This document shows, in pieces, positions 10,937 through 21,782 of a DNA stretch of 64,000 nt (position 1 is its first letter; each line of letters begins with the position of its first letter). Under the pieces are notes generated by a model. The model made no database searches. It had not been told where the DNA came from and saw only the letters and a list, made by a program, of their open reading frames with translations. The DNA lies in NCBI GenBank assembly GCA_002917075.1, contig NTMA01000001.1:620001-684000 (forward strand), read 5' to 3'. The translations under genes and the position numbers were made by a program. This stretch comes from Hawksworthiomyces lignivorus. Taxonomy: Eukaryota > Ascomycota > Sordariomycetes > Ophiostomatales > Ophiostomataceae.

Positions 10937-12868
10937 AGGATAACCCGATATTTCAGCCCAGCTGATCAGGCCTCGGCGCCTACACCGGCCGGCAGCCCAC
11001 GGCTGTCACTTCTAGACCTGCCTTCATCCGTCAGAGAGCAGATCTACTGCAATGCAGGGCTAGTACGCATTGAAGATAGAGAGAAATGGAGCTACCGAAG
11101 ACGAATGACGATGAACGGCTTGCCAATGACGCACTCGATCTGCCAACTGGACAACGCGGATGGCGAGAATGACAGCGACGAAACCGACGAGTATCGGATG
11201 TGTCGCCAGTGCTCTAGGATTACCGTCAAACCCACCTCGGGCCGGAGAGCCGAGCTCATGTACTTGGCGAAATGCAAATGCGATCCGCTGCCGTTTGCCC
11301 TGTTCCTTGTCTGCCGCGCCGTCTCGGAAGAAGCGCGGCGCCTGTTCTACTCCAACACGGAGTTTGATATTGCGCACAGCGGGCAGGGCGGGCTCTCTGC
11401 GCTGTTCAATTTGACGCCGACGGCGGCGTCAGCACTGCGCTACCTCACCATCCGCGCCAATCGAACCGCGTGCGAAGCCGGACCGGCGTGCAGCGGCGTG
11501 CACGGCAAGCAGGCCCTCTGCCACGCCGTGTGCAAGGGATGGGCGCACGACCCGCCGCTGGGATGGCACCCGGGCGCCCGGAGCGACAAGGCGCTCATCC
11601 GCGACTTTGCGCGCGTGTGCCAGCACCTGGGCGCGCACCTGCAGCCGCGCCGCGTGCAGCTCGTCGTCGTCTGCGAGGCGAAGAGCGCCGCCCTGGCCGC
11701 CGCGTTCGTCGATGCGTTTCGCCCGCTGCCCGCGCTGCGGTCCTGCTCGATCCTACTATCGATGCAGTTCGACGCCAACCTGCGCTGGATCGCGGACCAG
11801 GCGCGCCTCCGCCTGCTGGGCTACCCAGAGAGCCGCGTCACTGGGACGTTCCGCCTCCGTGACCTGCCGCGGGAGCTCGAGCTCCGCATTCTGCGCTGCG
11901 CCGGTCTCGTGGTGGCGCACCACCTCTGGTACGGCCGAGAGCACGGCCTGCCCCGCGGGTTCGGCGGGCGGGTGTGCGACTACTCGCGCAGCAAGGGCGA
12001 CCCCGCGACCTGGGACGACGACGACCTGCCAAACCTGCTCCACAGCTGCTGCTGCAGCTACCGCCGCCACGCCGCGGCCGGCTGGAGCTGTGACCACTAC
12101 CACTTTCCCACGGCCCTGTTCCTCGTCGACCGGCGCATGGAGGCCGATGCGCGCACGATCTTGTACCGCGAGAATACGTGGAAGCTGTACCTGCGAGACG
12201 TCATGCCGACCGAGTGGAGCTCCCCGAGTTCGCTCGACAAACTCTCCCGCTTTCTCGCCACCGTGCGACGTCTCACGGTCATCATACCGCGAGGTATCTT
12301 GTCCGCCGTGGAGAACGGCAGCCGTCTTTCAACCATCGGCGTGCCCCTCCGTCGGCTGATCAGCGGCTGCAGCGTGGAGCAGACGACACTGGTACTTGAG
12401 ATGGCGCACCCCAGACACGGGTTCCGGAATACGTGGACAGGCGATTTTCAAGGCGAGCCAATTTCTGATGACCCACGGTCCCCGATGTGGAATGACTACA
12501 GCGAGACGGCCAAGTGTCTCACCACGCTCCTGGGTAGTCGCCGGTTCCGAGACATCTTTGTGTCCATAAACAAAAGACACCTGACAGATGACCGCGGCGA
12601 TGAGCTGGAGTTTGAAGAAATATGCGACCGCGGCCAACATGATGCTTGGCACTTGATCCACGAAAAAGAAAAGTGGGTGGAGAGAATGATCGTCGGCGAC
12701 GTCTATGACACCGATAAGCATCGCGAAGCGAGGAGATCAAAGATGGTGCACGAGATGCTGGCACCGTTACCTCACCAGAGGTCGTACAGTGATCCATTAT
12801 TAATATGCGCCGTCTGCGGAGACATCCCGAGCACATATCCATGGCCTGACTCGCCACTAAATTGGTAG
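10925..12868 (+). CDS. F-box-like protein with two F-box-type motifs and N-terminal PIP-box-like motif
   Basis: Single exon, 647 residues from ATG 10925; the two upstream in-frame GTG codons are not credible starts in a fungus. Residues 3-10 read QQRITRYF, which fits the PCNA-interacting PIP-box pattern Q-x-x-h-x-x-a-a. Two F-box-like helices follow, SLLDLPSSVREQIYCNAG near residue 28 and LRDLPRELELRILRCAG near 306, each leading into a Cys-containing, Leu-rich stretch with FALFLVCR or ALFLVDRR. The layout suggests an internal duplication. The gene is GC-rich (11.3-12.2 kb) compared with its flanks. F-box proteins usually recruit substrates to SCF ubiquitin ligases; that role is inferred. The protein is not otherwise recognised. 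Confidence 0.7.
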   Translation: MRQQRITRYFSPADQASAPTPAGSPRLSLLDLPSSVREQIYCNAGLVRIEDREKWSYRRRMTMNGLPMTHSICQLDNADGENDSDETDEYRMCRQCSRITVKPTSGRRAELMYLAKCKCDPLPFALFLVCRAVSEEARRLFYSNTEFDIAHSGQGGLSALFNLTPTAASALRYLTIRANRTACEAGPACSGVHGKQALCHAVCKGWAHDPPLGWHPGARSDKALIRDFARVCQHLGAHLQPRRVQLVVVCEAKSAALAAAFVDAFRPLPALRSCSILLSMQFDANLRWIADQARLRLLGYPESRVTGTFRLRDLPRELELRILRCAGLVVAHHLWYGREHGLPRGFGGRVCDYSRSKGDPATWDDDDLPNLLHSCCCSYRRHAAAGWSCDHYHFPTALFLVDRRMEADARTILYRENTWKLYLRDVMPTEWSSPSSLDKLSRFLATVRRLTVIIPRGILSAVENGSRLSTIGVPLRRLISGCSVEQTTLVLEMAHPRHGFRNTWTGDFQGEPISDDPRSPMWNDYSETAKCLTTLLGSRRFRDIFVSINKRHLTDDRGDELEFEEICDRGQHDAWHLIHEKEKWVERMIVGDVYDTDKHREARRSKMVHEMLAPLPHQRSYSDPLLICAVCGDIPSTYPWPDSPLNW

Positions 12869-13601
12869 TTTTAATTCTTCTTGGTTCTAGCCGTGTCGCT
12901 AGAATTGCAGCTTTACTGCTTCGATTGTCCTGCCGAGCCTGGCTGTGGTCCCTCCAACTTATACAAACTCTTGAATTTACACTTAATTTGATTTCGTGCT
13001 CAGCGTCGACTTGAGCTTCACAGATAAAGATGTAGTTTGAAGAAATACATACAGAATGACCCTAGTTGTGACATCTATTTCGATCTGGCATGCTCAGAAG
13101 GATTAAGGATTCAAGACTTTGGTGAGCACGTAAGAAGGGCCATGTCATAAACTAACATTTTGCAGAGTAACTAATGGTAGCCTAGAAGTTCCGGTGATCG
13201 TGCGTGGGATTCATTTAGAGTACGTAATTGATATTTGGCGCTGTGATCCAGTGGCTTTGGTGGCTGTAAGAAAGAAAGAAAGAAATAGGGCATGAAGACC
13301 CACGCGACCTGCTCCGCTAGTTGTGCCTAGCTATATAAACAGTGAACAGTTCTCCGGAAATTTTTAAGCAGCTTTTCGTACAACTCTACCCAGCACACCA
13401 GGATTGTTTCTATCGCGCCTCACAACGAATAGCGCGTTTCCCTCGAAGCCGAATACCGTCCGTCCCAGAAAACCTCCCTGGTGCACGAACAATCATCTAT
13501 CGGAATCATCTGCGCAAGAAATCTCTTCGCGCAAATAGTATTCACTCCGCTGTAAGCTCAAATAATTCCTTGCTTGGACAGACGCGTCTCAGGTCAAAAC
13601 C
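12869..13601. other. Intergenic with a short AAAG microsatellite
   Basis: No gene seen. An (AAAG)n-type microsatellite occupies about 13268-13286. The 3' end presumably carries the promoter and 5' UTR of the MFS gene. Confidence 0.5.
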
Positions 13602-15164
13602 ATGGCGGGTAACACTCATGCAGGCGAAAATCAGCTTGTGGAGCAATGCGTGCCTGTGACTGCAGAGCCATCAGACAGCTTCACGGGCGATGTCGAAGAA
13701 CAGCTAGATGGCGACCCGCACGCGCCGGGCTCCGATGAGCCTGTGCTGCCGACAGAGTCCGAAGGAGGCGTTCGAGCATGGCTCACCATCCTGGGCTCTT
13801 TTCTCGTCTACTTTGCGACGTTTGGGGTCGTGAACAGCTTCGGCTTCTTCCAGACCTTTTACCAACGTGGATATTTGAGCGACTACTCGCCATCGACCAT
13901 CTCTTTCCTCGGCACGCTCCAGATCACTCTGATGTACTTATCGGGATCAGTTGCAGGGGCCTTGTTTGATGCCTATGGTCTCAAAGTTCGGGCCTCCTTT
14001 ACTCCTGCTGACCTACCCACCATACTCCAAAAAAGAAGAAAACACTGATGTCTGCAGTGGCTGTATCCATTCGCCGCGCTGGGCGGCGCCGGCTCGATGC
14101 TCGCGACCTCCTTCACGCAGCCGAATCGGATCTGGCAGCAGTTTCTCGCGCAGTCGGTTCTCTTCGGCCTCACGGTCGCCTGTGGCGTGCAGCCCGCACT
14201 TACGGTCGCAGGCCAGTACTTTCAGCGGAAGCGGGCTCTGGCCATGGGCATGGTGGCCGCTGGCAGCAGTGTTGGCGGCGTCGTTCTGCCTGTCGTGTTC
14301 TCCGTCCTTATCCCGCGGATCGGCTTCGCATGGGCGCTGCGCGCCGGTGCGCTGATTCTGCTGTGTTGTTACGCAACGGCGATGGCCCTATCACGCTCCA
14401 GGCATTCCCCGAACAAGCTTCGGTCTCTGTCTGGGCTGCTGGACTACAGAGGATTCCGAGACATTCGATACACGTGTCTTTGTGCTGGGACTTTTGTCGC
14501 TAGCTTCGGGGTTTATGTGCCATTTTACTACCTTGGTGCGTGTGTCCCCAATTGCTATCCTTCACTTCCTAGGGAACCTCTTGAATGTATTAACAGGGTT
14601 TCAGAGTCGTATTGCGCCGTTCTCGATCCAGATGCCAGCATCGCATCGTATCTCCTTCCCTTGATCAACGCTGCCAGTCTGATTGGTCGCATCGCGTAAG
14701 TCCTCTCTTCGCTTCTGTCTTGTATGGCATAGCAGCTTACCGGCAAATCTAGTGGTGGCTGGGCTGCTGATCGGCTCGGTCGTCTGAATGTCTTGTACCC
14801 CATGACCACGATGTGCGGCGTCTTTTGTCTGGTCATTTGGCTGCCGTCGCATAGCCCGAACGTTCTCGTAGGCTTTGCAATTCTCTTTGGCTTCTCTTCC
14901 GGCATCTTCATCTCCGTCACTCCTGCTGCCACCGGGCAGATCATACCGACCGAGAAGCTAGGTGCCAGGCTAGGCGCATTTGGTACCGTCACTGCCGCTG
15001 CGTTCTTGGCCGGGACGCCTGTCGCCGGGACACTGATCCAGTCCCACACCAAGGCTGGATACCAGCCGCTCATAATCTTTGCTGGCTGTTCCCTTGTGGC
15101 TGGAGGCCTGATCATCTTCGCTTCGCGCCTATTGCATGATAAAAATCTGAAGAGCAAGTGGTGA
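13602..15164 (+). CDS. MFS transporter, monocarboxylate/MCH type
   Basis: Four exons (13602-13985, 14058-14535, 14605-14695, 14753-15164) give 454 residues with every junction in phase. An acidic, hydrophilic N-terminus of about 60 residues precedes GGVRAWLTILGSFLVYFATFG, the standard opening of fungal MCT-like (MCH family) carriers. About 12 hydrophobic segments follow. FQRKRALAMGMVAAGSS and NAASLIGRIAGGWAADRLGR match the family's loop motifs. Relatives move riboflavin, monocarboxylates or secondary metabolites across the plasma membrane; the substrate here is unknown. Intron 2 is the least certain; it was placed (GTGCGT...TTTCAG) to restore FYYLESY at the seventh helix. Confidence 0.82.
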
Positions 15165-15550
15165 GGGGGAAGATCGAAGAGAATTAGTCTATACTTGGTG
15201 AGGTGAGAGCTGTGGTGTCTTGGCATGTGCGAGGCCATTTCCTATCTGAGGGATCGCAGTTTTAATCTCATAAGGTTTTCCAAGAAAAACAGGTGACGGT
15301 GGGATCTTTACAAGAACATTAAGGGGGGAACTGTTTAAGAAGAAAAAATTGAAGATGTGCCAACGGTGCAGTAAAGTTGTCACATTCAACATGTTGATGA
15401 TTCAATAAAGTAATTAGATATCGCAAAAGCTCTAGTTCTGTATTCTCCTATTTCTTATTATCAAGGCAAAATTGCCTTTCCCGGATCCCAAACTTTGATA
15501 CCAAAGAGAGCAGTGAAAGCAGAGGCCCCAGTAGAGCATGATACGCTCTC
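15165..15550. other. Intergenic, convergent 3' ends
   Basis: Spacer between the convergent MFS and SDR genes. Nothing beyond probable 3' UTRs can be seen. Confidence 0.5.
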
Positions 15551-16702
15551 CTAGTTGGCCCTGGCATTTTCTTCTTCAATGCGTGCAAATGTCTCCATCG
15601 TATGGTCCCAGACCAGCTTGCGCGTCTGGTCTGTGCGGACCGTCTCGTAGCTCCGCATCTTGTTCATGACGTCGGCCCTCTGGCCCAGAGCGTAGCTCCC
15701 GCCCCCAATCTCTCCACTAGTGCTCTTGGCCACGTCCACCCCGCCTGGGAGAGGCCTTCCGTCGCCGGCCTCGCCCTTGGCAGGGTAGCGCGAGGTGCCG
15801 GCGTAGAGCATGACCTCGCCGCAGGTGTCGGGTGCCGTCATGTAGAACCAGGCGACGGGCTTGAGCAGCCGCCACGCGATGTGGAACCAGCGGGGCATGT
15901 CGGGGCTGAGGAAGCCAGGCCCGTCGACCAGGCCGGGGTAGACGTGCGCCAGGCTGAGACGTCCGGCGTGCCGCTCCGCGAGCTCCTCGAACAGGAACGT
16001 CTTCATAAAGGTGGCGTACTTGCGCACGCCGCTGACGCCGTAGACTTCAGGCGGCGGGCAGCCGATGGGCAGCTCGCCTGGGGCGGTGCCGTCTTCGAAG
16101 CCGCCGGCGTACACGGAGACGACGTGGCCGGGCCGCGGGGCGGGGGCGGTGAGCAGGGGCAGCAGCTGCGTGACGAAGCGGATGCGCGAGTAGTACGTCG
16201 TCGAGAGGAAGGCATCAAGGCCTTCTCTGGTCGCTGCGAAGAGTTTTCCACAGTTAGCCTGCATGAATGAGAGCATCCGAAAATGTATGGCCGTGAGGCA
16301 CTACGTACTAGACCGCTCCTTCAAGATGGGATAGCAGTGCGTCATATATAGGAGATCTAGCCGTGCCGGCCCACCACTAAGCGACGCTGCGGCCTCCTGC
16401 TGGACGATTTCCGCACAGCACTTGTCGACCTCGCTGATTAACGCCAGGTCATCAGCCTTGACGAAGCGCCAGTCTGAACCCGGGCTGGTGGCCCGGCCCC
16501 GTGCCATGACCTGCTCGCCACGAGCGGCGTTCCGCCCGACGATGTATACGCGAAGCTTGGGGCCATGTTTGGCATATGTTTTGGCGATCGCACCGGCAAT
16601 ATAGGAGCCGATACCTGTAGTACCACTGGCGATGGCCACGACCAACGGCGAGCCGTTGGGCAGCTCAGCTATGCCGGCGCGGATAATGTTTAAACTGGGC
16701 AT
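15551..16702 (-). CDS. Short-chain dehydrogenase/reductase, atypical active site
   Basis: Two exons, 16702-16309 and 16233-15551 (donor GTACGT, acceptor TTCGCAG), give 358 residues. The Rossmann NAD(P) motif is IASGTTGIGSYIAG (residues 25-37), and VGRNAARG sits in the expected cofactor-specificity position. A C-terminal hydrophobic segment around PRWFHIAWRLLKPVAWF could be membrane-associated. The canonical YxxxK is not seen: the nearest candidate, KYATFMK, has Tyr and Lys five residues apart, which is typical of a divergent fungal SDR subgroup. NADPH-dependent oxidoreduction is likely; the substrate is unknown. The gene is transcribed towards the MFS gene. Confidence 0.75.
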
Positions 16703-17604
16703 GGCTGATCAAAATATGAGTCCTATGATATTATTAATGAGCACAGAAGTCAACACTTTTCGTAGCTTGCCACAAATCTGGCTTCTAGAGCTGTGATTGA
16801 CGTACTTGACAAAGCAGCGTGGCGGACGTGCCGTGATTTATATCGACGCAACCTCCCTCCTAATCCTCCAAAGTCGGCAACGGTCAGCGCTCGCCGGCTA
16901 GCTGTCGCACACTATTGGCTGCAATCCGGAACATAATGCGAGACGTGGTTAGCGCAGCCCATTTAGACAGGGTCAGATGCGAACCAAGGCTAGCGTCGAT
17001 CGGCTTACACTGGGTCTCCCTCTGGGATTCGCCAGTGAATGGGTGCTCGCGCATGATATTAAGTGATTTAGTTTCTTCAATCCCCATGGAATTGTATCGG
17101 AAAATTAGCCTACTGATCTTGGAATCATTTCACTCTCCACACCTTAGATAATCTTTCGAACTACTGCAGCCTTACAGCGAATCTAACGAATTTAGTAAAA
17201 AAACCCAAAAAAAGTAAATGGAAACATTCATAATGGGAGGCCCTTTTTCCCTTTAAAAACGAAGAAGAATATTACTTTAAGAGGCAAAATGGGTGTCGTT
17301 AATTTTTGGGAGTTCTAGCATAGCGGGGTTAGCCAGTGGCTTGTGTGTGCCTCTAGGATACAACTTATTGACACTTAGGATCGATAATACATAATTACAT
17401 GCCCCCTGTCCCCTGTTAGGGACAGTCTCGCAAACCAGGGACACAATGATCTACGTGTGAAAATGATAAATGGTTTGCGCGCTAGAACTGCTTAGTGTTG
17501 CTCGTCTATTACGTCCCTAAGACAACCTCCCTACGACATATATAAGGTAGAACGCGTGAAGATGAAATAGAATATGCAGGAATAAATTTTCTTCTACTGT
17601 AGTT
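16703..17604. other. Intergenic, nothing supported
   Basis: AT-rich spacer with only short, motif-free frames. No repeat ends or RNA genes recognised. Confidence 0.5.
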
Positions 17605-17950
17605 TCATCTTGAGTTTGTTGTTTCCAATATTTGTGAAAGCAAGTGTTGCGACGCGAGTCGATAAGGGTGGTTTTCGGCGAGGACTTTGCCTCTGATATT
17701 AACAACGTGCTCAAGCAACGGTATAGCCTCTTTGATTTGGCCATTGGTATAGTAGACTCTAGCAAGCTCGTGTTGTGACACGAGCAGCTCAGGATGATCT
17801 TCTGTGAGGGTTTTATTTTTAACATTAACGACGTGTTCAAGTAGGTCAAGAGCTTCTTTGATTTGGCCGTTCTTGTCATAAACTCTAGCGAGCTCGTGTT
17901 GTGAAGATAGCAGATGAAAGTGATTTTCCGCAAAGGTTTTAGCTGTAATT
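17605..17950 (-). pseudogene. Orphan TPR array fragment (kinesin-light-chain-like repeats)
   Basis: Reading the minus strand from about 17950 to the TGA at 17607-17605 gives about two and a half 42-residue tetratricopeptide repeats, with cores SQHELARVY, NGQIKEA, LLEHVVNI and EDHPELL. They match the TPR tail of the NB-ARC pseudogene at 34.5-35.1 kb in register and wording. There is no start codon, NTPase or N-terminal domain upstream, so this is the broken 3' end of a related receptor. It lies directly beside a HET-domain fragment on the same strand. Confidence 0.75.
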
Positions 17951-18116
17951 GCTCCCTTACGATTTAACTACATACAATTATTCGGGTTGGGAAACAGAAG
18001 ACTATTAAGCCAGTTGATCAAAGCTACTAAATAGAGTCACAAACATCGCAAAATGTTGAAGTTTAGGTTGTACCTCATCTGCACCCAAGGTATTCACCAG
18101 GTTAAGGTAAAGTCAC

Positions 18117-18786
18117 CTAGTACGTAGGATTTTCTATGGCAGGACTATCTATTTGGAGGCCCGTTCCAGTTCTTTTATACATCTCAGTGGCTGGAAAATC
18201 ACGCAGCTCACTGAAATTACTATAAAGACGAACGTCATGTCCGTCTGTGACAGAAATCCCACCACAGCCATTGAAGTCGCTTGGTTTATCTGCCAAGGGG
18301 TCTATCACGAGCTCGTGTGCCTTCAGAGAATGGGAAGAGCGCCATTCAAGTGATGAATCGAGACTCCAGGCGAGTAATGACTGGTCGTTAGAGGACGTCA
18401 TAATTTCTTCCTGAAGCGTATTGAATGCCCCTAGTCCCTCGCCATAAAGAGGCATGTTGACGTTGAAGATTCCAAGAAGCGCATACGCCAGATCGACACA
18501 AGTTGTCTGACGACGAGACATCCACGACATTCGGCAAGCAACGCTCTCTTGTTCCAACTGAATATTGATCGTTTTTAAGGTATTGATGCCGATCTCGGCG
18601 GCCATGGACATAGCCGTCGCGAGGCTTCCTCTTGTACACAGTTACTGCCACGCAATATCAACGAAGCACATATTCAGTAGCGCAAGCAGCTCCTGTAGCG
18701 TCCGCCTACGAATGCACCAACGCGTCTGTAGGTTTTCTCCATCAAAGGAGCGCCTAGAGACATCAGAGGTATATATAACATCTTAA
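18117..18786 (-). pseudogene. HET-domain protein fragment with in-frame stop
   Basis: The C-terminal half of a heterokaryon-incompatibility (HET) domain is readable: RRRTLQELLALLN, then RMSWMSRRQTTCVDLAYALL, GIFNVNMPLYGEG and a DQSLLAWS segment. A TAA at 18644-18642 interrupts the frame between AWQ and LCTRGSLA. The N-terminal part of the domain (the AILSHTW-type motif) is absent upstream. In the family the domain triggers incompatibility-type cell death; this copy cannot encode a complete one. It may once have belonged with the neighbouring TPR fragment, but that is speculation. Confidence 0.75.
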
Positions 18787-19613
18787 GCCACAAAATATTT
18801 CTACCATTTAAAAAGTTTCCATTAGTAAATAGTCACTTGATTCTATATATAGTTATAGATTGATTATATTAAAGATATTGAAAGCGAGGAGGACAGACTC
18901 TTCGACTCAACCTAACCAACAAAACCACCACAACCACACAACTAGAGGCACAACAAACCTAAAGCCTCATAACGCAGCACGGCGCGGCCCGTAAGACGCA
19001 CCGATAATGTGGTGAATGGATGCGGTGGCCTTGTGGCCGGACAGGCGTACGGGTAGCCCGAAGCACGGCGTGCACGCCTTTTTTCACTTGACGAATCCGT
19101 AACCAAATCTCACGAGAATAGATTTTACTAATAGAGAGCCGTTGGGTCAGAACCCTCTTAGGGTTAAAATATTGTGAAAGAAGTGCTTATTGATTCTCTT
19201 ATAAGAAAACTACATAAAGTTTGTCACCTCTTTTATATCTACGGCGGTGACAATGGGCAAAATAAACAAAAAGAGAAACTTCTCCCTATCCAGGGGTTGC
19301 CAGCAATCCTTTGTTGTCAATATGGGCTTCCGCCTTACTGCAACTAAATATTCTAAAACCTTCTACTAACAGATGTATCTTCTTTTAACATGGTAGAGAG
19401 GGAAAAGTTTTACGTTTCACTTGGTAGCATATATACATTCTATATAGTGAACGAAAAAACGACAAGATATCTAACGAAATAAAGATACGTGTTATAAAAG
19501 ACGAATCTAGTCATTTTATCCCTTGCATGGTACATGTGATTCCTGAAGACCGCACACCGACGTTTGATTGCTTTTGGACTTTCTCTGCCCTTTCATACAT
19601 GTCTTTAGGCTCT
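18787..19613. other. AT-rich spacer with a short GC-rich island
   Basis: Mostly AT-rich, with a GC-rich patch at about 18975-19080. The sequence around 19130-19260 has the feel of a retrotransposon long terminal repeat, but no partner copy, target duplication or coding relic supports this. Confidence 0.35.
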
Positions 19614-20289
19614 TTAGCTTCCTAATATGACCGTGTCCTCGTGAACTATCTGAATACTGCCGCCCTGCTGCACCTTGATCAAGTTGTTGGTCGTCGTTGG
19701 CTTCCCTACCGCCTTGTCGAGGTAGGGGAAGGGGTGGAAGACGTCCACGCCACTTACTTCTTCATCGATGGTGTACCGGCGGCTCGTGATCTTTGCCGAC
19801 TGTTTACCGAAAGAGAGTGAACATCCAGTTCGTGCACTACCGCCCTCGAGCATTACACACGTCGCAGCAACTGGCTGTTTGATACTATTGTCGCCTAGCC
19901 CGTCGATATATGCGTCGGCCGCCTTCTGGATAGCATCGCGCGTGTCGCGCTTGGCCTCGGGGATAGGGTCCCAGTTCTCCTTTTTGATAGCCTTGAGCGT
20001 CCCCGCCGCATCGAAAGCCCAGTCCTTGTGGCCGTTGTAGCTGGTACACACGTTCTGGTCTATCCGGTTCACCTTGTTCTTGGCATCGAAGGCCAGGTGT
20101 GACCCAATGACGTACGGGTGTTTGGTATCGGCCGAGACTATCTCCGTGTATGAGGCGCACTGCGTCGTATCGTATAGGGTGGCGTTGAGGTCGATCCGGA
20201 TGGCCTGCGACAGGACACCCTTGGTGATATCCGCGTCGCTGCCGTTCTCGACATACTGGATCTCGGACGTGGCTTCCTGGTGAGGCCCT
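19614..20289 (-). pseudogene. DUF8021-like domain, 5'-truncated
   Basis: An open frame from about 20289 down to 19614 carries features of the fungal DUF8021 domain: YDTTQCASYTEIVSAD, HPYVIGSHLAFD, DWAFDAAGTL, KRDTRDAIQKAADAYIDG and RRYTIDEEVSGVDVF. Upstream, the frame hits TGA with no Met and no secretion signal, whereas such proteins are normally secreted and begin earlier. It is therefore a truncated copy, unless an unrecognised upstream exon exists. The domain's function is unknown. Confidence 0.6.
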
Positions 20290-20697
20290 CAGGGGAACCA
20301 TCATTGCCGTACGGCCCTTTTAACTTCTATATATAGGCAAGCGAGACAGAGAGATAAAAAAGGGGTTTATTGATGTATTCTCCCGGTGTAAACCAGACGT
20401 CCCGTCTGCTCCGTGGAATTCTAGCCTCCGTCTTTAACGAGGAAGACACGCCGCCAGTTTCTTATTTAGCCGGTCTTTAATGGATCGGCGGTAGTTCCGC
20501 CAGCAAATTCGACGCTACGGTAGAATGAGTGTCATGTTATTAGGGTCAGGGAATTAGGGCATCAGAATTGATGTTGAATTGGATTCTGCCACAAGGCTTT
20601 AAGCAGAGCAGCCGAAGTCAAATGAAATTTAAGTGTGGGAATTTGGTGAGGATTGTTGTCTGGCATAGCAAGGTGGTAGGAAATATGTACAGATCGC
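20290..20697. other. Intergenic, nothing supported
   Basis: No motif-bearing frame. If the DUF8021 gene has a lost 5' exon it would lie at the left of this stretch, but none is legible. Confidence 0.4.
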
Positions 20698-21782
20698 TTA
20701 GTTCACGAACTTGAGGTTGTCCCTGATGGTGTCTTCTAGAGGCGTCCACCCATCTTGGTTTCCCCATTTCTTGATCAATCCGAGCACCTGGCTCTCGTCT
20801 GTCGACAAGCTCGAGTGCTTCCCGTCGGGCAAGTCATCTATAAACTGGCGGTGAGGGCGGAGCTTGCGGAGGATGGCCAGCATGTCATTCCAGTTGACAT
20901 TGAGCCCCCAAGTCTGCAGGCGCGCTTTATTGACCTCGGGGTCCAGGATGGCCGCGACGTGAAGCAGCGCAACGTCCTTCACGTCTACCGTGTACGCTAG
21001 CCCAGTGAGTCAGTATCATTCTTGCCCCCAGGCCACTCTTTTCGGCCAGACATAATGGCGCACTTACTCGCACTGATATTCTCCGAATTAGTCTTATCAC
21101 CTTCGACCAGTTTTCTCAGCCACGCGGATGGAGAGTCGTAGTGTCTTTTGTTGAGTGGCTCGCCGATGATGGCGGCTGGAGCGACGACGTTGACTGAGAA
21201 GTGTGGTTTCTTCTGCGCAACGAACTCCCAAACCGCTTTTTCCGCTGCCACCTTGCTCGCCATGTATGTTACCATGCCGTTTTCCTGTCCCGGAACCCAC
21301 GCAAGCTTCGTCGCAATGTCATTCCAGGTGTCGCGGCGGACAACGGTGTCATCGCCAGCTATGGGCATGGCCGCAGCAACTGAAGAGCTCGTATAGACAA
21401 AGGAGCGTACGGAAGGTTCGCTTAGGGCGGCATTCAGAGCCGACATCACACCCGCGACGGTAGGGGGCACGACCTTCTGCGGATCGCTGTCGAATGTGAC
21501 AATGGAGGCGACGTGGGCGATGGCGGAGACACCTTTGACGGCAGAATCAAAGGCGTTGGCGGCGGCGAGGTCAGGGACGGAGACAAGCTCCAGATGACCA
21601 GCGTCCGCGTAGGTCTTGAAGAGATCGGTGACCCAAGTGGCGGCAGCAACATCGCGGACGGTTCCGCGGACACGATATCCGCGCTCGAGAAACTGCTTGG
21701 CTACGTGGGAGGCGACATATCCCGTGATACCAGTCACGAGGACCCATGAGCCCTTTGGTATGGTTGTCTTGAGTTCAGACAT
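20698..21782 (-). CDS. NAD(P)-dependent epimerase/reductase, dihydroflavonol-reductase type
   Basis: Two exons, 21782-21068 and 20996-20698 (GTAAGT...GGCTAG), give 337 residues. This is an extended SDR: the nucleotide-binding motif VTGITGYVASHVAKQ is at about residues 16-30, HVASIV and the catalytic YTSSSVAA strand follow, and the active-site YMASKVAAEKAVW provides YxxxK. Relatives include yeast Gre2 and fungal ketoreductases that reduce aldehydes or ketones (methylglyoxal, isovaleraldehyde, metabolite intermediates) with NADPH. Only the class is supported, not the substrate. The protein appears complete, soluble and undamaged. It diverges from nothing obvious on its 5' side. Confidence 0.82.

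Noticed and set aside
11429..12359. Long overlapping frames on both strands within the F-box-like gene
   Set aside because: They are by-products of high GC content over a well-supported gene.
13268..13286. AAAG microsatellite as a regulatory element
   Set aside because: Short simple repeats of this kind are common in fungal intergenic DNA; nothing points to function.
18975..19260. Possible solo LTR or GC-rich element
   Set aside because: No second copy, terminal dinucleotides, target duplication or adjacent pol remnant could be demonstrated within the window.
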